A DNA stretch of 9,175 nt, taken from NCBI GenBank assembly GCA_023410295.1, contig JAEYPY010000154.1:1-9175 (forward strand), given 5' to 3'. Under the pieces are notes generated by a model that worked only from the letters and a program-made list of their open reading frames with translations, ran no database searches and had not been told where the DNA came from. This stretch comes from Pseudomonadota bacterium (GTDB lineage: Bacteria; Pseudomonadota; Alphaproteobacteria; Caulobacterales; Aquidulcibacteraceae). The first letter of the stretch is position 1, and each line of letters starts with the position of its first letter. Positions 6,520 through 9,175 of the stretch are shown piece after piece. A program made the translations under genes and the position numbers.

Positions 6520-6939
6520 ATGGCAGACGCACTCTACAAGACCAAAGCCGTATCCACGGGCGGCCGCGCCGGCGGCCATGTCGCGCTTGAGGGCGGCGGC
6601 ATCTATTTTCACATGGAGCATTCGAAGCCGCTCGGCGGCTCGGGCGAAGGGGTGAACCCTGAGCAGCTCTTCGCGATGGGCTGGGCCACCTGCTTCAACG
6701 GCGCGGTGCTGTTCATCGCGAAGCAAAAGAACGTCGACGCCGCCAAAGCGATCGTCACCTGCGAAGTCGGCATCGGCCGCGAAGAGGGCGGCCTCGGCCT
6801 CTCCGCCAAGCTGACGCTCGCCGTGCCGGGTCTCGAGCGCGCGCAAGTACAGGAGCTCTTGGAAGCGGCGCACCAGATGTGCCCCTACTCGAAGGCGACG
6901 CGGAACAACATTCCGGTCGAGCTCGCGGTCGAAGGATGA
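6520..6939 (+). CDS. ohr: Organic hydroperoxide resistance protein (OsmC/Ohr family, Ohr subgroup)
   Basis: A 139-residue cytosolic thiol peroxidase that reduces organic and fatty-acid hydroperoxides; known Ohr enzymes are recycled by lipoylated proteins. The peroxidatic cysteine is Cys58 in MGWATCFNGA. The resolving cysteine is Cys121 in HQMCPYSKATRNN, a motif that marks Ohr rather than OsmC. The active-site partners Arg16 (GGRAG) and Glu48 (NPEQLFA) are also present, so the enzyme should be active. Length is typical. It sits between atpG and atpD, 11 bases after atpG, with an AAGGAG site (6507-6512) 7 bases before the ATG, so it should be co-transcribed with F1. There is no OhrR-type regulator gene in the window. 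Codon use looks like its neighbours, giving no sign of recent transfer. Confidence 0.94.
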   Translation: MADALYKTKAVSTGGRAGGHVALEGGGIYFHMEHSKPLGGSGEGVNPEQLFAMGWATCFNGAVLFIAKQKNVDAAKAIVTCEVGIGREEGGLGLSAKLTLAVPGLERAQVQELLEAAHQMCPYSKATRNNIPVELAVEG

Positions 6940-7025
6940 TGAAGCGCGCCGCCAAGCTGGCGCTGATTGCAGCGCCGTTTCTGGCGGTGGCGGCGGGCGT
7001 GATCGCCGCGCGATTGTTGAATTAA
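6936..7025 (+). CDS. 29-residue single-membrane-segment microprotein, function unknown
   Basis: A 29-codon reading frame starting with ATGATG, whose first ATG overlaps the ohr stop as ATGA and which ends at a TAA at 7023-7025. The product has a basic start (MMKRAAK) followed by about 20 hydrophobic residues (LALIAAPFLAVAAGVIAARL) and a two-residue polar tail, the layout of a one-segment membrane microprotein or uncleaved signal anchor. A GAAGG motif sits immediately before the start, too close for a normal site, so translation would rely on coupling to ohr termination; the second ATG (6939) is the alternative start. It fills most of the 135 bases between ohr and atpD. I recognise no family. 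Hydrophobic frames arise easily in GC-rich DNA, hence moderate confidence. Confidence 0.55.
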   Translation: MMKRAAKLALIAAPFLAVAAGVIAARLLN

Positions 7026-7074
7026 GGATTGCCGCCGACGCGGCTGATGCGAACGACGAAGGAAGAGAAGAGAG

Positions 7075-8499
7075 ATGGCACAGCAATCAAAAGGCCGCGT
7101 GGCGCAGGTGATCGGCGCCGTCGTCGACGTCGAGTTCGACGGTGCGCTGCCGGCGATCTACAACGCGCTCGAAACCACCAATAACGGCCAGCGTCTGGTG
7201 CTCGAAGTCGCCACCCACTTGGGCGAATCCGCGGTGCGCACCATCGCCATGGACGCCACCGACGGTCTCGTCCGCGGCCAGGACGTTGTCGATACCGGCG
7301 GCCCGATCGCGGTGCCGGTCGGCGAAGAAACGCTGGGCCGCATCCTCAACGTCATCGGCGAGCCAGTCGATGAAGCGGGCCCGGTGAAGGCGGCGACCAA
7401 GCGCGCCATCCACCAACCGGCGCCGGCCTTCGTCGATCAAAAGCCCTCGCCGGAAATCCTCGTCACCGGCATCAAAGTCGTCGATCTGCTTTGTCCGTAC
7501 GCCAAGGGCGGAAAGATCGGTCTCTTCGGCGGCGCCGGCGTCGGCAAGACGGTGCTGATCCAAGAGCTGATCAACAACATCGCCAAGGCCTATGGCGGCT
7601 ATTCGGTGTTCGCCGGCGTCGGCGAGCGCACGCGCGAAGGCAACGACCTTTACCACGAAATGATCGAGTCCGGCGTCAACGTCGCCGGCGGCGGCCAAGG
7701 CTCGCGCTGCGCGCTGGTGTTCGGCCAGATGAACGAACCGCCGGGCGCGCGCGCCCGCGTCGCGCTCTCAGGGCTGACCATCGCCGAGCATTTCCGCGAT
7801 CAGGGCAAGGACATCCTCTTCTTCGTCGACAACGTGTTCCGCTTCACGCAAGCGGGCTCGGAAGTGTCGGCGCTTCTGGGCCGTATTCCGTCGGCGGTCG
7901 GCTATCAGCCGACGCTGGCGACCGAAATGGGCGCCATGCAAGAGCGCATCACCTCGACCACCAAGGGCTCCATCACCTCGGTGCAAGCCATCTACGTGCC
8001 GGCCGACGACTTGACCGACCCCGCGCCGGCCACCTCGTTCGCGCACTTGGACGCCACCACCGTTCTCTCGCGCGACATCGCCGCGAAGGGTATCTATCCG
8101 GCGGTCGATCCGCTCGACTCCACCTCGCGCATTCTCGATCCGAACGTCGTCGGCGAAGAGCACTATCTCGTCGCCCGCCAGGTTCAGGAGACGCTGCAGC
8201 GCTACAAGTCGCTGCAGGATATCATCGCCATCCTCGGCATGGATGAATTGTCAGAGGACGATAAGCTGACGGTCGCGCGCGCCCGCAAGATCGAACGCTT
8301 CCTCTCGCAGCCGTTCTTCGTCGCGCAAGCCTTTACGGGCGCCGAAGGTAAGCTGGTCGACCTCAAGGACACCATCCGCGGCTTCAAGGGCCTCGTGAAC
8401 GGTGACTACGACCACCTGCCTGAACCGGCCTTCTACATGGTCGGCTCTATTGAAGAAGCCATCGCGAAGGCGCAACGTCTGGCGGCGGAAGCCGCCTAA
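7075..8499 (+). CDS. atpD: F1F0 ATP synthase subunit beta
   Basis: A 474-residue catalytic subunit of F1. The N-terminal barrel (KGRVAQVIGAVVDVEF, 6-21) is followed by the nucleotide-binding domain: P-loop GGAGVGKT (152-159), catalytic glutamate Glu184 in GERTREGND (183-191), Walker B ILFFVDN (247-253) and the downstream GSEVSALLGRIPSAVGYQPT block. The C-terminal lever carries DELSEDD (390-396) where most bacteria have DELSEED, a conservative change. Length is normal and all catalytic residues are present. The ATG at 7075 follows AAGGAAGAG at 7059-7067. The 49-base gap from the microprotein stop is the longest spacer in the operon but shows no clear terminator or promoter. Confidence 0.98.
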   Translation: MAQQSKGRVAQVIGAVVDVEFDGALPAIYNALETTNNGQRLVLEVATHLGESAVRTIAMDATDGLVRGQDVVDTGGPIAVPVGEETLGRILNVIGEPVDEAGPVKAATKRAIHQPAPAFVDQKPSPEILVTGIKVVDLLCPYAKGGKIGLFGGAGVGKTVLIQELINNIAKAYGGYSVFAGVGERTREGNDLYHEMIESGVNVAGGGQGSRCALVFGQMNEPPGARARVALSGLTIAEHFRDQGKDILFFVDNVFRFTQAGSEVSALLGRIPSAVGYQPTLATEMGAMQERITSTTKGSITSVQAIYVPADDLTDPAPATSFAHLDATTVLSRDIAAKGIYPAVDPLDSTSRILDPNVVGEEHYLVARQVQETLQRYKSLQDIIAILGMDELSEDDKLTVARARKIERFLSQPFFVAQAFTGAEGKLVDLKDTIRGFKGLVNGDYDHLPEPAFYMVGSIEEAIAKAQRLAAEAA

Positions 8500-8502
8500 G
8501 AC

Positions 8503-8510
8503 GGAGGGAG
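8503..8510 (+). promoter_or_regulatory. Strong ribosome binding site of the 73-aa gene
   Basis: GGAGGGAG lies 7 bases before the ATG at 8518, just after the atpD stop. It is among the best Shine-Dalgarno matches in the window and is the main argument that the small gene between atpD and atpC is translated. Confidence 0.7.
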
Positions 8511-8517
8511 TGCGCGG

Positions 8518-8739
8518 ATGAGCTGGTTTGCCGATAAGCTGGGGCCGTTGCCAAGCAATTTGCCCAATGAGAACAACATCGGGCTAACGCCGGGTCAGAT
8601 GCTGGCGAAGTCTGGCGTGACGGCGACGGTGGATAAAGCCCGCATCGAGCCTCCCAGGGGTGCAAAGTCCTCAGCTTCTCCCCAACCCGCGTCAAATGCG
8701 GCTGCAGAGCCTGAGAAAAAGAAGAAGGGCTGGTTCTAG
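8518..8739 (+). CDS. 73-residue hypothetical protein between atpD and atpC
   Basis: A small soluble protein without signal peptide or membrane segment. Residues 1-30 start MSWFADKLGPLPSNLP and continue with a polar and then short helical stretch (LTPGQMLAKSG). Residues 44-65 are rich in Pro, Ala and Ser and probably disordered. The C-terminus is EPEKKKKGWF, basic with terminal aromatics. Aromatic residues are at both ends (Trp3-Phe4 and Trp72-Phe73), which could favour membrane-surface or protein contacts; this is inference. It starts 18 bases after atpD with a strong ribosome binding site and ends 3 bases before atpC, so it is firmly inside the operon and could be coupled to atpC translation. 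It does not resemble the alphaproteobacterial zeta inhibitor (DUF1476) or any F0 subunit. I do not recognise the family. Confidence 0.75.
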   Translation: MSWFADKLGPLPSNLPNENNIGLTPGQMLAKSGVTATVDKARIEPPRGAKSSASPQPASNAAAEPEKKKKGWF

Positions 8740-8742
8740 TTC

Positions 8743-9144
8743 ATGGCTGAGAAGCTTCACTTCGCGCTGGTCTCGCCCGAGCGCGAACTCTTCAATGGCC
8801 GGGTCGATCACGTCGTGGTGCCGGGCTCGGAAGGCGAGTTCGGCGTCATGCCGAACCACGCGCCGGTGATGAGCGTGATCAAGCCAGGCGCGCTCAAGGT
8901 CATCGACGACGGCGCCGAGCGGCGCATCTTCGTCAATGGCGGCTTCGCCGACGTGACGCCGGAAGGTCTCACGGTGCTGGCCGAGGAAGCCGTGGATCTG
9001 GCCGACGTCGATGCCGCGCAAGTTGAGCAGGACCTCAAGAACGCGCAGGACGATCTGCGCGACGCCTCAAGCGAAGAGCGCCGCACCGCCGCGCAACGCG
9101 CCGTCACGCGCCTCGAAGGCCTCCGCGCCGCGCTCACGCGCTAA
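8743..9144 (+). CDS. atpC: F1F0 ATP synthase subunit epsilon
   Basis: A 133-residue rotor subunit bound to gamma and the c-ring; in many bacteria its C-terminal helices inhibit ATP hydrolysis. The N-terminal beta-sandwich (about 1-85) carries LHFALVSPERELF (5-17), the conserved PGSEGEFGVMPNHAPV (27-42) and FVNGGFADV (about 63-71). The C-terminal part (about 88-133) forms the two-helix hairpin, rich in Ala, Glu and Arg. Length is standard. The ATG lies 3 bases after the stop of the 73-residue gene; its only Shine-Dalgarno-like sequence (AAGAAGGG, about 14 bases upstream) is inside that gene and rather far away, so translation is probably coupled to it. It is the last gene of the operon in this window. 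Confidence 0.97.
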   Translation: MAEKLHFALVSPERELFNGRVDHVVVPGSEGEFGVMPNHAPVMSVIKPGALKVIDDGAERRIFVNGGFADVTPEGLTVLAEEAVDLADVDAAQVEQDLKNAQDDLRDASSEERRTAAQRAVTRLEGLRAALTR

Positions 9145-9151
9145 CAGGAGC

Positions 9152-9169
9152 GCGGGTCTTCAGACCCGC
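9152..9169. terminator. Palindromic hairpin after atpC
   Basis: GCGGGTC (9152-9158) pairs with GACCCGC (9163-9169), giving a perfect 7-bp GC-rich stem with a TTCA loop, beginning 7 bases after the atpC stop. It is well placed as the operon's transcript-end hairpin. The following bases (ATCTCC) are not a T-tract and the window then ends, so a Rho-independent terminator is not proven; it may instead be a small repetitive palindrome. Confidence 0.5.
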
Positions 9170-9175
9170 ATCTCC

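Noticed and set aside
5639..6532. Minus-strand open frame (297 codons) opposite atpG
   Set aside because: It is antisense to a complete gamma subunit, with repetitive Ala/Asp/Val shadow composition.
8518..8739. ATP synthase zeta inhibitor (DUF1476) as identity of the 73-residue protein
   Set aside because: Zeta is about 100 residues with a different N-terminus rich in Phe, Asp, Glu and Lys (MTTFDDREKAFE-like) and a four-helix fold; neither length nor sequence fits.

Overview
The window is GC-rich chromosomal DNA, and its core is the F1 part of an F-type ATP synthase operon in the order delta-alpha-gamma-beta-epsilon (atpH-atpA-atpG-atpD-atpC). The membrane F0 genes are absent from this cluster. 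That split, the protein sequences and the high G+C point to an alphaproteobacterium. The style of the intergenic repeats and small proteins would suit Caulobacterales or Hyphomonadaceae-like bacteria, but that finer placement is a guess. Nothing looks like phage, plasmid or transposon DNA.

Left part (1-3289, all minus strand). Reading in the direction of transcription: a 569-residue MFS symporter of the metabolite:H+ type with a large extra periplasmic loop; a 77-residue protein resembling a miniature flagellar rod/hook protein; a TerC-family membrane protein; and, 10 bases after terC, the start of a small lipoprotein gene that runs off the left edge. The spacers hold two tracts of degenerate 7-base repeats, one of them folded into an inverted pair, plus a GC-rich stem-loop and a short perfect dyad.

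A 223-base divergent spacer (3290-3512) separates the MFS gene from the atp operon and must hold the promoters for both directions.

Right part (3513-9144, all plus strand). The F1 genes are closely spaced and mostly have good Shine-Dalgarno sequences. The canonical order is interrupted twice. Between atpG and atpD lie an Ohr-type organic hydroperoxide reductase gene and a 29-codon single-membrane-segment microprotein that shares an ATGA stop/start overlap with ohr. Between atpD and atpC lies a 73-codon soluble Lys-rich small protein with a strong ribosome binding site, ending 3 bases before the atpC start. These three extra genes are co-directional and apparently co-transcribed, so their products would be made together with the F1 head. 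A short palindrome follows atpC at the right edge.

The ATP synthase genes are ordinary and secure. The most interesting material is the accessory small genes embedded in the operon, the mini flagellar-like protein, the enlarged MFS loop and the heptad repeats at gene 3' ends.
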